From Pseudolabrys taiwanensis (GTDB taxonomy: Bacteria > Pseudomonadota > Alphaproteobacteria > Rhizobiales > Xanthobacteraceae): a DNA stretch of 64,000 bases. This document shows positions 53,497-63,812 of the stretch, piece after piece. Under the pieces are notes generated by a model. That model did not search any database and was not told the origin of the DNA. It worked only from the letters and a program-made list of their open reading frames with translations. The stretch is from the NCBI RefSeq assembly GCF_003367395.1, contig NZ_CP031417.1, positions 5,047,501-5,111,500 on the forward strand. Direction: 5' to 3'. Position 1 is the stretch's first letter. Each line of letters opens with the position of its first letter. The translations under genes were made by a program, and so were the position numbers.

Positions 53497-53692
53497 TAAT
53501 CGTAGGGTGGGCAAAGGCGCGTAGCGCCGTGCCCACCGTACAAGTTTGTAGGGCGGGTTAGCGCCGAAGGCGCGTAACCCGCCTTTTGATTTTTGCATGA
53601 AACATCGACGGTGGGTTATGGCGCAGAGCCAGTCATCGGGCCGCGCTTTGCGCGGACCCGTTGGCGCCTAACCCACCCTACGGAGCCGGCAA
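53497..53692. repeat. Palindromic repeats between the autotransporter and smc
   Basis: CGTAGGGTGGGCAAAGGCGC...GCGCCGTGCCCACC, then GTAGGGCGGGTTAGCGCCG...GGCGCGTAACCCGCCTTTTG and GTGGGTTATGGCGC...GGCGCCTAACCCACCC. The middle one could act as a terminator on the plus strand for the autotransporter gene. Confidence 0.75.
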
Positions 53693-56600
53693 TTAACCCG
53701 CTTCGCGGAAGCGGACGGCGGCTTCGAGGTCCACCGACACCAGCTGCGACACGCCGCGCTCGGCCATGGTCACGCCGAACAGCCGGTTCATGCGCGCCAT
53801 GGTGATCGGGTTGTGCGTGATGATCACGAAGCGCGTGTCGGTCGACTTGGTCATCTCGTCGAGCAGATCGCAGAAGCGTTCGACGTTGTGATCGTCGAGC
53901 GGCGCGTCGACTTCGTCCAGCACGCAGATCGGCGCCGGGTTGGTCAGGAACACCGCGAAGATCAGCGCCATCGCGGTCAGCGCCTGCTCGCCGCCCGAGA
54001 GCAGCGACAAGGTCGCCGGCTTCTTGCCCGGGGGCTTTGCCAGGATTTCGAGACCGGCTTCGAGCGGATCGTCGCTCTCGATGAGCTGCAGTTCGGCGGT
54101 GCCGCCGCCGAAGAGCTGCGTGAACAGATGCTGGAAATGCTTGTTCACCTGCTCGAACGAGACCAGCAGCCGCTCGCGCGCCTCGCGATTAAGGCTCTGG
54201 ATGCCCTGGCGCAGCTTGCCGATCGCCTGCACGAGGTCGTCGCGCTCGGCGGCAAGCGAGGTGTGCTGCGCCTCGACTTCCTGCAGCTCTTCGTCGGCAC
54301 GCAGGTTGACCGCACCGAGACGCTCGCGCTCGCGGCGCAGACGCTCGAGCGTCGCGTCGGTCTCGACGATGTCCGGCAGCGGATCGCCCGGATTGAGCTC
54401 GGCAAGCTCGGCGACTTGCGCCGGCTCGACCTCGAGTGTGTCGTGGATTTCGCGCGCGATGTCGGCGAGGCGCCGCTTGGCCGCTTCGAAGCGCTCCTCG
54501 GAGCGGGCGGCGCCCTCGCGCGCCTGACTCGCCGCTTCCAGCGCGGCGCGGGCGTCGCGGTCGGCTTCGGCGAGTTGGTTCTCGGCTTCCTGCAAGCGGT
54601 CGGCGCAGCCGCGGCGGTCGGCCTCGGCCAGCTCGACTTCGCTGATCAGCGCCTCGCGCTTCTCGGCAAAGGCCTCCGGCGCATCGGTAAGCTCTGCGCG
54701 CGCGGTCTGCGCTTCGGCGACGCGCTGCTCGAGCGTCGCGAGCTGCATGCGCGCGCCTTCCTGGCGCTGCATCGAGGCCGTCATGTCGGCGGCCAGCGCC
54801 TTGAGGCGGCGATCGGCAAGCTCGGCCTCGCGCACGATCGCCTGCTGCTCGGCGCGCATTTCGGCGAGCGTCGCGCGCTTGGTCGTGATGTCGTCGCGCA
54901 CGAGCGAGAGTTCGGTTTCGAGATCGGCGGCCGGAGGCAGCGCTTCGAGCGCGGCTTCGGCTTCCGCCTTGGCGGCGGCGATCTCGTCGCGGCTCGCGGT
55001 CAGGCGCTGTTGCGCTTCGGACAGCGCCGACTTGCGCGCGGCGTGACGGTTGGCTTCGCGCTCGGCCGCTTCGTACTGGTCGCGCGCGGTCGACACTTCA
55101 CGCTGGCGCTCGCGGATGGCGGCGCGCGTTTCGGTTTCGGCGGCTGCGGCGGCACGAAGGGCTTGATCGGCATTCTCGGTGGTCGTGCGCGCGGCTTCCG
55201 CCTCGGCGCGCGCGACCTGCAGCTCGGACTCGATTTCGGCGAGGCGGGCGCGCTCGGCGAGACGCCGCGCGGCGCCGGTCGGCGCATGCGCGTCGGCGGC
55301 AAAGCCGTCCCAACGCCACAGATCGCCTTCGATCGAGACGAGACGCTGACCCGGCTTCAACTGACCGACGAAACGCTGCGCCTCCGCGCGGTCAACGACG
55401 CCGATCTGGCTCAGGCGGCGGGAGAGTTCGTCGGGCGCTGCGACGTGCTTGGCGAGCGCTTCGACGCCTTCCGGCAGCGCCGGATCGGTGGGGTCGATGG
55501 TGGCGCCCGCCCAGCGCATCGGCGAGGACGGATCGATCGGCGCGTCGAGATCGTCGCCGAGCGCGGCGCCGAGCGCCTTCTCGTAGCCCTTGTCGACGGC
55601 GACGCTGTCCATCACCGGCGGCCACAGATTCTTGGTGTCGACCGCGAGCACCTTCGACAGCGTTTTGGCTTCCGTCTCGAGCCGCTGTACGCGGCGTTCG
55701 GTTTCGGCGAGCGGCGCGCGCGAGGCCTCCAGCGCGTGACGCGCTTCCTGGTGCGCAGCCTCAGCCGCAAGCGCCGCCGCGTCAGCAGCAGCAGCAGCAG
55801 CCTGCGCTGTTTCGACGATGGCGGTCAGTTCGGCGAGATCGGGACCTTCGTTCGCCTGCAGCGCCGACAGTTCACGCTCGACCTCGAACATCTCGCTTTC
55901 GATGCGCGACGCGCGGTTCGCGTGCTCGCGCATCACGTTCTCGAGCTGATGGCGCTGCGCGGTCAGATCGGCGAGCTTGGCCGTGAGTTCGGAGAACACC
56001 TTCTCCACCTCGGCCAGCGCGGCGTCGGCTTCCGCCACCTTGGCGTCGGCGCCCGAGCGGCGGCCGGCATTGGCATGCGCCTCTTTGCGGATCGTCTCGT
56101 CTTCCGCGGCGATGCGGGCGATGGCTTCTTCGGCGTCGGCGACCAGACGCTCTTCGCGCTCCTTGTCGGAGGCGAACTGGAACAGCCGCTTGTCGAGTTC
56201 GGCGATGCGATCCTTGGCGCGCTGCTCTTCGCGGTCGAGATCGGCAAGCGCCAGCTTGATGCGATGCAAAGCGGCACCGGCGGCGGCTTCCGCCTCGCGC
56301 AGTTCAGGCAGGGACGCCGATGCCAGCGCCTGGCGCTTGGAGGCTTCCGCTTCGGCTTCGGTGCGGGCCGCGACTTCGCGCACACCGAGATCCTTGGCCT
56401 GTTCGGCTTCGGTGACCTCGAAGCTTGCAGCCAGCCAGCGCAAGTGGTGCAGCGTGGCTTCGGCCTTGCGCACTTGCGCCGACACGGTGCGATAGCGCAC
56501 GGCCTGGCGCGCCTGCTTCTTCAACGCTTCCATCTGCGTCGTCAGCTGGCCGATCACGTCCTCGACGCGCAGCAAATTGGTCTCGGCCGCCTTCAAGCGC

Positions 56601-57145
56601 AGCTCGGCTTCGTGCCGGCGCGCATGCAAACCGGCGACGCCGGCGGCTTCTTCCAGCACGCGGCGGCGCTGTTCGGGCTTGGCCTGGATGATCTCGCCGA
56701 TGCGGCCCTGGTGCACAAGCGCCGGCGAACGCGCGCCGGTCGAAGCGTCGGCGAACAGGATCTGCACGTCGCGGGCGCGCACGTCGCGGCCGTTGATGCG
56801 GTAATTGGAGCCGGATTCGCGCTCGATGCGGCGTGCGATCTCCAGCATGTCGGTGTCGTTGAAGGCCGCCGGCGCCGTACGATCGCCGTTGTCGATCGTC
56901 ATCGCGACTTCGGCGTTGTTACGGGCCGGGCGCGAGTTGTTGCCGTTGAAGATGACGTCGTCCATCGACGCGGCGCGCATGGATTTGTGCGAGTTCTCGC
57001 CCATCACCCAACGCAAAGCTTCGACCAGGTTCGACTTGCCGCAACCGTTCGGACCGACAACGCCGGTCAGGCCCGGCTCGATGAGGAAATCGGTCGGTTC
57101 GACGAAGGTCTTGAACCCTAACAGACGCAGCCGGGTCAGCTTCAT
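53693..57145 (-). CDS. smc: Chromosome segregation protein SMC
   Basis: 1150 residues. It is the condensin core ATPase: Walker A GPNGCGKSN (residues 31-39), a long first coiled coil, a hinge in the middle (VMDSVAVDKGYEKALGAALGDDLDA), second coiled coil, then the C-terminal LSLLSGGEQALTAMALIFAVFLTNPAPICVLDEVDAPLDD with the ABC signature and Walker B. Both ATPase ends are intact and the length is standard for alphaproteobacteria. It is upstream of nothing on the same strand but dsbA-type and DUF721 genes follow its direction upstream. Confidence 0.98.
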   Translation of the reverse strand: MKLTRLRLLGFKTFVEPTDFLIEPGLTGVVGPNGCGKSNLVEALRWVMGENSHKSMRAASMDDVIFNGNNSRPARNNAEVAMTIDNGDRTAPAAFNDTDMLEIARRIERESGSNYRINGRDVRARDVQILFADASTGARSPALVHQGRIGEIIQAKPEQRRRVLEEAAGVAGLHARRHEAELRLKAAETNLLRVEDVIGQLTTQMEALKKQARQAVRYRTVSAQVRKAEATLHHLRWLAASFEVTEAEQAKDLGVREVAARTEAEAEASKRQALASASLPELREAEAAAGAALHRIKLALADLDREEQRAKDRIAELDKRLFQFASDKEREERLVADAEEAIARIAAEDETIRKEAHANAGRRSGADAKVAEADAALAEVEKVFSELTAKLADLTAQRHQLENVMREHANRASRIESEMFEVERELSALQANEGPDLAELTAIVETAQAAAAAADAAALAAEAAHQEARHALEASRAPLAETERRVQRLETEAKTLSKVLAVDTKNLWPPVMDSVAVDKGYEKALGAALGDDLDAPIDPSSPMRWAGATIDPTDPALPEGVEALAKHVAAPDELSRRLSQIGVVDRAEAQRFVGQLKPGQRLVSIEGDLWRWDGFAADAHAPTGAARRLAERARLAEIESELQVARAEAEAARTTTENADQALRAAAAAETETRAAIRERQREVSTARDQYEAAEREANRHAARKSALSEAQQRLTASRDEIAAAKAEAEAALEALPPAADLETELSLVRDDITTKRATLAEMRAEQQAIVREAELADRRLKALAADMTASMQRQEGARMQLATLEQRVAEAQTARAELTDAPEAFAEKREALISEVELAEADRRGCADRLQEAENQLAEADRDARAALEAASQAREGAARSEERFEAAKRRLADIAREIHDTLEVEPAQVAELAELNPGDPLPDIVETDATLERLRRERERLGAVNLRADEELQEVEAQHTSLAAERDDLVQAIGKLRQGIQSLNREARERLLVSFEQVNKHFQHLFTQLFGGGTAELQLIESDDPLEAGLEILAKPPGKKPATLSLLSGGEQALTAMALIFAVFLTNPAPICVLDEVDAPLDDHNVERFCDLLDEMTKSTDTRFVIITHNPITMARMNRLFGVTMAERGVSQLVSVDLEAAVRFREAG

Positions 57146-57527
57146 AACGTCAGGCCTCGTACTAAATCACGCTTTGCATGTCCGCTCGAAAACGCACGTT
57201 TTCGCGAGGCTATGCGCGCCAGGGAAAAACCCATCATCCCGCGGGCGGTTACGGAGAACAGCCGGGCGATCCGCCGCGTTCGGCGTGCCGGCCCGGACCG
57301 TGATGATCAGTTGCCGCATTGGCCGGGAGAATGAACAGCCGGGCCCGCTTGAGCAACAGCCGCGCACGAATCGTGGCTGGTTTTCCAGACATTTCGCGAG
57401 GCGGCGCGGCGAAAATAGGGCGGTTCCAACGCGAAAAAAGCTGTTGGCACGCGGCTAAATGCACTTGCCTAAAACATTCCGGGTCCGGCCTTGCGGCTGC
57501 GGACCCGGAATCGGTATGCGCTTAAGT
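57146..57527. other. Gap between smc and dsbA-type gene
   Basis: No gene. Contains a dyad AACGCACGTTTTCGCG-type sequence near 57190-57205, AT-poor DNA with scattered CGGGCG, and a terminator-like inverted repeat at 57476-57511. Confidence 0.5.
57476..57511 (-). terminator. Terminator-like hairpin after the DsbA-type gene
   Basis: Minus strand: ATTCCGGGTCCG (57511-57500) pairs with CGGACCCGGAAT (57487-57476), and GTTTTAGG follows; 16 bases past the stop at 57528. The T tract is short. Confidence 0.6.
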
Positions 57528-58241
57528 TCAGCTCTTGAGCAGCGGATCGATGATCTTGGCCATCTCGTCGATGGTCATCGCGCCGGCATATTGCGCGCCG
57601 TTGATGAAGAAGGTCGGCGTCGACTGCACTTTGAAATCCTTGATGGCGCGCTGACGCGAGCTTTCGATACCGTCGAGGATCTTCTGGTTCGACAGGCAGG
57701 CGTTGAAGGTCTGCTCGGTGAAGCCGGCCTGCTTGGCGATGGCGAGCAGCGGCGGCAGCGGCTTTTCCACGGCCCAGGTACGCTGCTGACGGAACAGCGT
57801 GTCGGTCAGCGCGAAATACTTGCCAGAGTCGGTATCGGCGGCGCAGCGCGCCAGCATCGAGGCGGCGGCGGCGAGGTTGTCGAGCGGGAATTCGCGGAAG
57901 ATGTAACGTACCTTGCCGGTATCGATGTAGCGCTTCTTCAGGTCCGGGAAGGTGGTTTCCTGGAAATGCGCGCAGTGCGGGCAGGTCATCGAGGCGTATT
58001 CGACGATCGTCACCGACGCCTTCGCGTCGCCGAGCGCCATTTCCGGCAGGGCATCCGGCTTCATTAGTTCCAGGGGCGAAATCGTCGTTTGCGCTTGCGC
58101 GAGCGCCTCGCCGGCAAAGGGAAGCGCGGTGCTGCCGAGCAGGGCGGTCGCAAGCGCCAAAGTGGCGCCGGCCTGGCAAAACTCACGGCGGGAAATCTGC
58201 AACGGAAGCTCCTTCGCTGAAAGGCGGGTTTTCGCCGCCAC
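57528..58241 (-). CDS. DsbA family thioredoxin-domain protein with Tat-like signal
   Basis: 237 residues. The N-terminus has a twin-arginine motif (ISRREFCQAGATLALATALL), so export through Tat is likely. The thioredoxin-fold active site is C87-P-H-C90 (EYASMTCPHCAHFQ), with FREFPLDNLAAAASMLARC and the cis-Pro loop VQSTPTFFINGAQYAG. It is closest to the DsbA/BdbD-like disulfide oxidoreductases. A DUF721 gene lies 61 bases upstream on the same strand. Confidence 0.93.
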   Translation of the reverse strand: MAAKTRLSAKELPLQISRREFCQAGATLALATALLGSTALPFAGEALAQAQTTISPLELMKPDALPEMALGDAKASVTIVEYASMTCPHCAHFQETTFPDLKKRYIDTGKVRYIFREFPLDNLAAAASMLARCAADTDSGKYFALTDTLFRQQRTWAVEKPLPPLLAIAKQAGFTEQTFNACLSNQKILDGIESSRQRAIKDFKVQSTPTFFINGAQYAGAMTIDEMAKIIDPLLKS

Positions 58242-58302
58242 TGGCTAGCTGGACTTCAGAAATGTGGCAATGGCAGGCCGAGTTTCCCGGCCAGCTCGCG
58301 CC

Positions 58303-58794
58303 TCACTTTCGTTTGATGACGGCGCCGAGGCGGGCCAAGGCGTTGCGCAAAGCCTCATCCTCGACCGGAAGGCTCTCGGCGATGCGGTCGACCACGGCCG
58401 GATCGGGCGGTTTCGGCGGCGCCCGGCGCACCCGGCGGCGCAAGGGCGCCTGGCGCAACGCGAGGCGGCCGACCGCCTGCCAGCCGAAGAACCGGTTGAC
58501 CCGCTCCAGGATGGCGCCCGACATGTGCTGGATTTCGAGCGCCATCGGCCCTTCGACCCGCAGCACCAAAGTGGCTGGCTCCGGCGGCGCATCGCCAGCC
58601 TCGGCCTTGGGGCTCAGGCGCGGCCAGTTGATCTTGAGCGGCTCGCAGAAGGGCGCGATGTCCGGCCCGACGATGGTCGCCCAGCGCGCCAGGATTTCGC
58701 CCGAGGCAAAGCCCTGCGCCTTCATGACATCCGTCAAGGTGGCGCCGAGGAGGTCGGACAACGGCCGGGGAAAACCGCGCGCGGGAGTGCTCAT
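58303..58794 (-). CDS. DUF721 (DciA-like) protein
   Basis: 163 residues. The DUF721 core is PLSDLLGATLTDVMKAQGFASGEILARWATIVGPDIAPFCEPLKINW, with LVLRVEGPMALEIQHMSGAILERVNRFFG. DciA proteins of this family help load the replicative helicase DnaB. A basic Arg-rich C-terminal part (APLRRRVRRAPPKPP) fits nucleic-acid contact. The ATG is 31 bases from the mutY start on the other strand, so the two share a promoter region. Confidence 0.9.
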   Translation of the reverse strand: MSTPARGFPRPLSDLLGATLTDVMKAQGFASGEILARWATIVGPDIAPFCEPLKINWPRLSPKAEAGDAPPEPATLVLRVEGPMALEIQHMSGAILERVNRFFGWQAVGRLALRQAPLRRRVRRAPPKPPDPAVVDRIAESLPVEDEALRNALARLGAVIKRK

Positions 58795-58824
58795 GAAGGG
58801 GTGTCTCGTGCCAAGGTCGGCGTC

Positions 58825-60153
58825 ATGACAGTAGCAGCCGGCCCTCGTCGCAGAAAGAACATCAGCGCCATTGAGGAAGAAGGCGCGCGCCAGGACCTCT
58901 CTTCACCTCCCCCCTTGCGGGGGAGGTCGCCCGCCGAAGCTTCAGCGAAGGCGGGCGGGAGGGGGGTATCGTCGAAGGTGGCGCAAGTTTCCACCCCCCT
59001 CCCTAACCCTACCCCGGCGCAAGTCGGGCTTGCCCGACTTGCGCACGATAAGTCGAAACCCGGGCAAGCCCGGGTTTCGAGGGGGAGGGAACAGGTTGAG
59101 CAAGCAGCGAGCCCAAACATTGACTCGCAGGCTTTGCTCGCCTGGTACGACCGCCACGCGCGGGTGTTGCCGTGGCGGGCCCGGAAAGGACAGCGGCAGG
59201 AGCCGTACCGGGTCTGGCTGTCGGAGATCATGTTGCAGCAGACGACCGTGAAGACGGTCGGGCCCTATTACGCCAAGTTCCTGGCGCAATGGCCGACGGT
59301 GACCGCGCTGGCTGCGGCGAAGCTCGATGACGTGCTGCGCGCCTGGGCCGGGCTCGGCTACTACGCCCGCGCGCGCAACCTGCACGCTTGCGCCGTCGCG
59401 GTTGTCGAGCGGCATGGCGGCGTCTTTCCGGACACGCTCGACGGTTTGCGCGATCTGCCCGGCATCGGCGACTACACCGCGAGCGCGGTGGCGGCGATCG
59501 CCTTCGATGCCGACGCGGTGCCGGTCGACGGCAATGTTGAGCGCGTGGTGACGCGGCTCTTCGCCATTGAAGAGGCGTTGCCGGCGGCGAAGCCGCGCAT
59601 CAAGGAACTGGCGCTATCGCTGTTGCCGCCGTCGCGCTCGGGCGACTTCGCACAGGCGATGATGGATCTCGGCGCGACCATTTGCACGCCGAAGAAGCCG
59701 GCGTGTTCGCTGTGTCCCTGGAACGATGTCTGCCTGGCGCGAGAGCGCGGCGATCAGGAGACGTTTCCGCGCAAGGCGCCCAAGCGCGAGGGCAAGCTCA
59801 GGCGCGGCGCGGCCTTCGTCGTGCTGCGCGCCGATGGACACATCCTGTTGCGGACGCGGCCGGACAAAGGCCTGCTCGCCAAGATGACGGAAGTGCCGGG
59901 CAGCGCTTGGACGCACGATTTTCAATTGAAGGACGCCGAAGCGGCAGCGCCCTTGGACGCGGCATGGCGCCGGTTGCCCGGCACGGTCACGCATGTGTTC
60001 ACGCATTTTCCGCTGGAGCTGACGGTGTTCGCGGCCGAAGTGCCGCGCGCAACCAAAGCGCCGGAGGGCGCACGCTGGGTGAAGCTTGCTGAGGCGCATG
60101 CCGAGGCGCTGCCGACCGTGATGCGCAAGGTGCTGGCACACGCGTTGGAGTAA
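58825..60153 (+). CDS. mutY: A/G-specific adenine glycosylase MutY (with a repeat inside the N-terminus)
   Basis: 442 residues from the ATG at 58825 (MTVAAGPRRRKN); this start fits the usual basic N-terminus. The enzyme removes A opposite 8-oxoG. Residue 103 onward is normal: LLAWYDRHARVLPWRARK, EIMLQQTTVKTV (catalytic Glu), GIGDYTASAVAAIAF, VDGNVERVVTR (catalytic Asp), the cluster CTPKKPACSLCPWNDVC, and a C-terminal Nudix-like domain. About residues 25-90 come from repeat DNA (SSPPPLRGRSPAEAS...) that is in frame. If translation instead starts at a TTG at 59134, the repeat would be outside the protein. Confidence 0.9.
   Translation: MTVAAGPRRRKNISAIEEEGARQDLSSPPPLRGRSPAEASAKAGGRGVSSKVAQVSTPLPNPTPAQVGLARLAHDKSKPGQARVSRGREQVEQAASPNIDSQALLAWYDRHARVLPWRARKGQRQEPYRVWLSEIMLQQTTVKTVGPYYAKFLAQWPTVTALAAAKLDDVLRAWAGLGYYARARNLHACAVAVVERHGGVFPDTLDGLRDLPGIGDYTASAVAAIAFDADAVPVDGNVERVVTRLFAIEEALPAAKPRIKELALSLLPPSRSGDFAQAMMDLGATICTPKKPACSLCPWNDVCLARERGDQETFPRKAPKREGKLRRGAAFVVLRADGHILLRTRPDKGLLAKMTEVPGSAWTHDFQLKDAEAAAPLDAAWRRLPGTVTHVFTHFPLELTVFAAEVPRATKAPEGARWVKLAEAHAEALPTVMRKVLAHALE
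58900..59095. repeat. Repeat D pair within the mutY frame
   Basis: Two blocks: CCTCCCCCCTTGCGGGGGAGG with GCCCGCCGAAGC...GCGGGCGGG, and CCCCCCTCCCTAACCC...AAGTCGGGCTTGCCCGACTT...AAACCCGGGCAAGCCCGGGTTTCGAGGGGGAGGG. They resemble the intergenic repeat at 34430-34560. Confidence 0.75.
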
Positions 60154-60167
60154 CGCTCGAACCTTGT

Positions 60168-60279
60168 CCCGTCATCCTGAGGTGCGAGCGCAGCGAGCCT
60201 CGAAGGATGAACGGCCGTGGACTGCCCGCCGTCGCCCTTCGAGGCTCGACGCTTCGCGTCGAGCACCTCAGGGTGACGG
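60168..60279. repeat. Palindromic repeat C, copy 4
   Basis: CCGTCATCCTGAGGTGCGAGCGCAGCGAGCCTCGAAGGATGA, then CGTCGCCCTTCGAGGCTCGACGC...GCGTCGAGCACCTCAGGGTGACGG. It lies just after the mutY stop. Confidence 0.85.
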
Positions 60280-60307
60280 CTCATTTACGCGGTGTAGTAC
60301 GCGTCGT

Positions 60308-60895
60308 TTACCCGAACGCCGGTATCCCGGCCGCGGCGACCAGCATCGCGTTTTCGGTCTTTTCGAGTTCGCGCTGGCTCGGCTTGCGGCGCGCCAACGC
60401 CTTCTTGTTGATCTTGCGCTTGGCGATGCCGTTCAGCTTCTTGTCCGTCGCTTTCTCTTCCTTGAGGTTCATCGCCAGCAGTTTGGCGACGTCGGTGTGG
60501 CCGAGCAGCCGGGCCCAGGCGACCAGCGTGCCGTAGCGCGTGATCTCATAATGTTCGACCGCCTGCGCCGCGGCGATCAGCGCCGCGTTGAGCACCATCT
60601 TGTCGTCGATTTCGCCGGCGATCTCGTTCGCTTCCTGGATGATGCCGTCGATGGCGGGGCATTTGGTGCCTTCGGGCTTCATCTTCAGCTTCTTGAATGC
60701 CTGGTCGAGCCGTTTGATCTGAGCCTTGGTCTGCGTCAGATGCGCGCGCAGGCCCTTCTTCAATTCGGCGTCGGACGCCTTGGCCACCATATCCGGCAGC
60801 GATTTCTGGATTTGATGTTCGGCGTAGTAGATGTCCTGCAGCGAATGCACGAACAGATCGTCGACGTTGTGGATGTCGGATGAAAACCAGCCCAT
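60308..60895 (-). CDS. YciE/DUF892 ferritin-like protein
   Basis: 195 residues from the ATG at 60895 after GGAGGCGACCC. DUF892 marks: DLFVHSLQDIYYAEHQIQKSLPDMVAKASDAELKKGLRAHLTQTKAQIKRLDQAF, and AAAQAVEHYEITRYGTLVAWARLLG with the acidic and His residues of a di-iron four-helix bundle. A basic tail (KRKINKKALARRKPSQRELEK) follows. It is a stress-related protein of unclear activity; divergent from the RidA gene. Confidence 0.92.
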   Translation of the reverse strand: MGWFSSDIHNVDDLFVHSLQDIYYAEHQIQKSLPDMVAKASDAELKKGLRAHLTQTKAQIKRLDQAFKKLKMKPEGTKCPAIDGIIQEANEIAGEIDDKMVLNAALIAAAQAVEHYEITRYGTLVAWARLLGHTDVAKLLAMNLKEEKATDKKLNGIAKRKINKKALARRKPSQRELEKTENAMLVAAAGIPAFG

Positions 60896-61011
60896 GGGTC
60901 GCCTCCCGCGTGTGTTCGCAGCACTAAAGCTTTGTTCCCCGTCCGGGTTCCCAAACGGGGCAAAGATCGCTAGCAAGGCCCCGGATTTAACTTTCGACAC
61001 GAGGGAAGAGC

Positions 61012-61362
61012 ATGAGCATTGAACGTCACGAAGTCGGCGCGCGCATGAGCAAGGCGGTGGCGCACGGCAACACCGTCTATCTGGCGGGCATCGTCGCCAA
61101 CGAGCCGAAGGGCAAGAGCGTCACCGACCAGACCAAGGACATCCTGGCCCAGATCGACGGACTGCTCGCCAAGGCCGGCACCGACAAGTCGAAGCTCCTG
61201 ACGGCCAATATCTGGATCACCGACATGGCCAACTTCGCCGAGATGAACGCGGTGTGGGACGCCTGGGTCTCGGCCGGCAACACCCCGGCCCGCGCCACGG
61301 TCGAGGCCAAGCTCGCGACGCCCGACTACAAGGTCGAGATCATGGTGGTGGCGGCGCGCTGA
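61012..61362 (+). CDS. RidA family protein
   Basis: 116 residues. YjgF/YER057c/UK114-type fold: GNTVYLAGIVANEPKGKSVTDQTKDILAQIDGLLAKAGTDKSKLLTANIWITDMANFAEMNAVWDAWVSAGNTPARATVEAKLATPDYKVEIMVVAA. The arginine in PARATVEA binds the carboxylate of imine substrates in true RidA enzymes, and it is kept. It should hydrolyse enamine/imine intermediates. A repeat (61377-61487) follows. Confidence 0.93.
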   Translation: MSIERHEVGARMSKAVAHGNTVYLAGIVANEPKGKSVTDQTKDILAQIDGLLAKAGTDKSKLLTANIWITDMANFAEMNAVWDAWVSAGNTPARATVEAKLATPDYKVEIMVVAAR

Positions 61363-61376
61363 GGGGCGTCTGACTG

Positions 61377-61484
61377 TTGTCCCGGGCGAGCGAGCTTTTG
61401 CGAGCGAGGCCCGGGACGCATTCGCCGCGGCATTTCGACCGGGCGCAGCATATGGGTCCCCGCCGGCGCGGGGACGACGACACG

Positions 61485-61487
<3 letters not shown>
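61377..61487. repeat. Palindromic repeat between ridA and ccrM
   Basis: GTCCCGGGCGAGCGAGCTTTTGCGAGCGAGGCCCGGGACGC, a GCGGC/GCGC-rich centre and GGGTCCCCGCCGGCGCGGGGACGACGAC. Related to the element at 27975-28085. Confidence 0.75.
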
Positions 61488-62642
<1,155 letters not shown>

Positions 62643-62877
62643 AGGCGACGCGGTCGGCGACGCGGGACCTACAACCGACACGCAGGACTATGGCCCTCCA
62701 AAGTGAAAAAACGGTTTATGGTTTGTCACTCGAACTGGGCAAATTCTGCCTATTTAACGAGAGGTTACGGGGTGCGGTGGGAACTTTCTCAATGTCACTT
62801 AGATTGCATTTTAAAGCTGCCTTTGGCGCGCCTTAGAGTTTCCCGATAGGTTTGCGCTGCGAACGGAGAAGAATGCG

Positions 62878-63801
62878 ATGCGCTGGGACGATTTTCGCCG
62901 AAGCGACAATGTCGAGGACGACCGCGGCGGCGGTGGTGGTTATGGCGGCGGCGGCGGGTTCGGTCTGCCGATTGGTGGCGGTGGCTTGGGAATCGGCACG
63001 ATCGTCGTGCTCGGTATCATCGGCTGGGCGCTCGGCATCGATCCGAGCCTGCTGATTGGCGGTGCCGAGGTACTCAGCGGCGGCAACAATGCGCGCTACG
63101 AGCAGCAGGTGCCGTCCAATACGCAGCGCGGCGGCACGCCGAGCGATCAGATGGGGCAGTTCGTCGCCGCGGTTCTTGGCAACACCGAAGACGTCTGGAC
63201 CAAGATCTTCCAGGACAATGGGCAGACATACCGCGCGCCGCGGCTGCGGCTTTACTCGGGATCGGTGCAAGGCGGTTGCGGTTTTGCGCAGGCGGCGATG
63301 GGGCCGTTCTATTGCCCGACCGACCGGCGCATCTACCTCGACACCTCGTTCTTCCGCGACATGCAGGTGCGCTTCAGAGGGTGCAGCGGCAAAGCCTGCG
63401 AGTTCGCTGAAGCCTATGTGATCGCGCACGAGGTCGGCCATCACGTGCAGAACCTGCTCGGCATTCTGCCCAAGGCACGGCAGGCGCAACAGGCGGCCGG
63501 CAGTAAGGCGGAAGCCAACCGCATCCAGGTGAAGATCGAATTGCAAGCCGACTGCCTCGGCGGCGTTTGGGCCTATCACTCGAATCAGCGCTGGAAGTCG
63601 ATCGAGCCGGGCGACGTGGAAGCGGCGCTGCAGACGGCCTCGGCGATCGGCGACGACCGCTTGCAGAAGCAGGCGCAGGGTTACGTCGTGCCGGATGCCT
63701 TCACCCACGGCTCCTCGGCCCAGCGTCAGCGCTGGTTCTCGACCGGCCTGAAAGAGGGCAAGGTGTCCGCCTGCAACACGTTCGCAGCGGCGTCACTGTA
63801 A
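62878..63801 (+). CDS. Neutral zinc metallopeptidase, YpfJ/KPN_02809 family
   Basis: 307 residues. N-terminal Gly-rich stretch, a single membrane helix (IGTIVVLGIIGWALGI), then an extracytoplasmic domain with the zinc motif H184-EVGHH-(189) in EAYVIAHEVGHHVQNLLG and a downstream ELQADCLGGVWAYH supplying the third ligand. Cys pairs QGGCGF and YCPTD may be disulfides. The ATG at 62878 follows ACGGAGAAG. moaB starts 11 bases after its end. Confidence 0.93.
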   Translation: MRWDDFRRSDNVEDDRGGGGGYGGGGGFGLPIGGGGLGIGTIVVLGIIGWALGIDPSLLIGGAEVLSGGNNARYEQQVPSNTQRGGTPSDQMGQFVAAVLGNTEDVWTKIFQDNGQTYRAPRLRLYSGSVQGGCGFAQAAMGPFYCPTDRRIYLDTSFFRDMQVRFRGCSGKACEFAEAYVIAHEVGHHVQNLLGILPKARQAQQAAGSKAEANRIQVKIELQADCLGGVWAYHSNQRWKSIEPGDVEAALQTASAIGDDRLQKQAQGYVVPDAFTHGSSAQRQRWFSTGLKEGKVSACNTFAAASL

Positions 63802-63812
63802 GGGACGGCACC

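Noticed and set aside
53813..57121. A 1102-codon frame on the plus strand
   Set aside because: It lies entirely opposite smc, which has complete ATPase motifs. The frame is an artefact of high GC and biased third positions, and its composition is Arg/Gly/Leu-rich without domain features.
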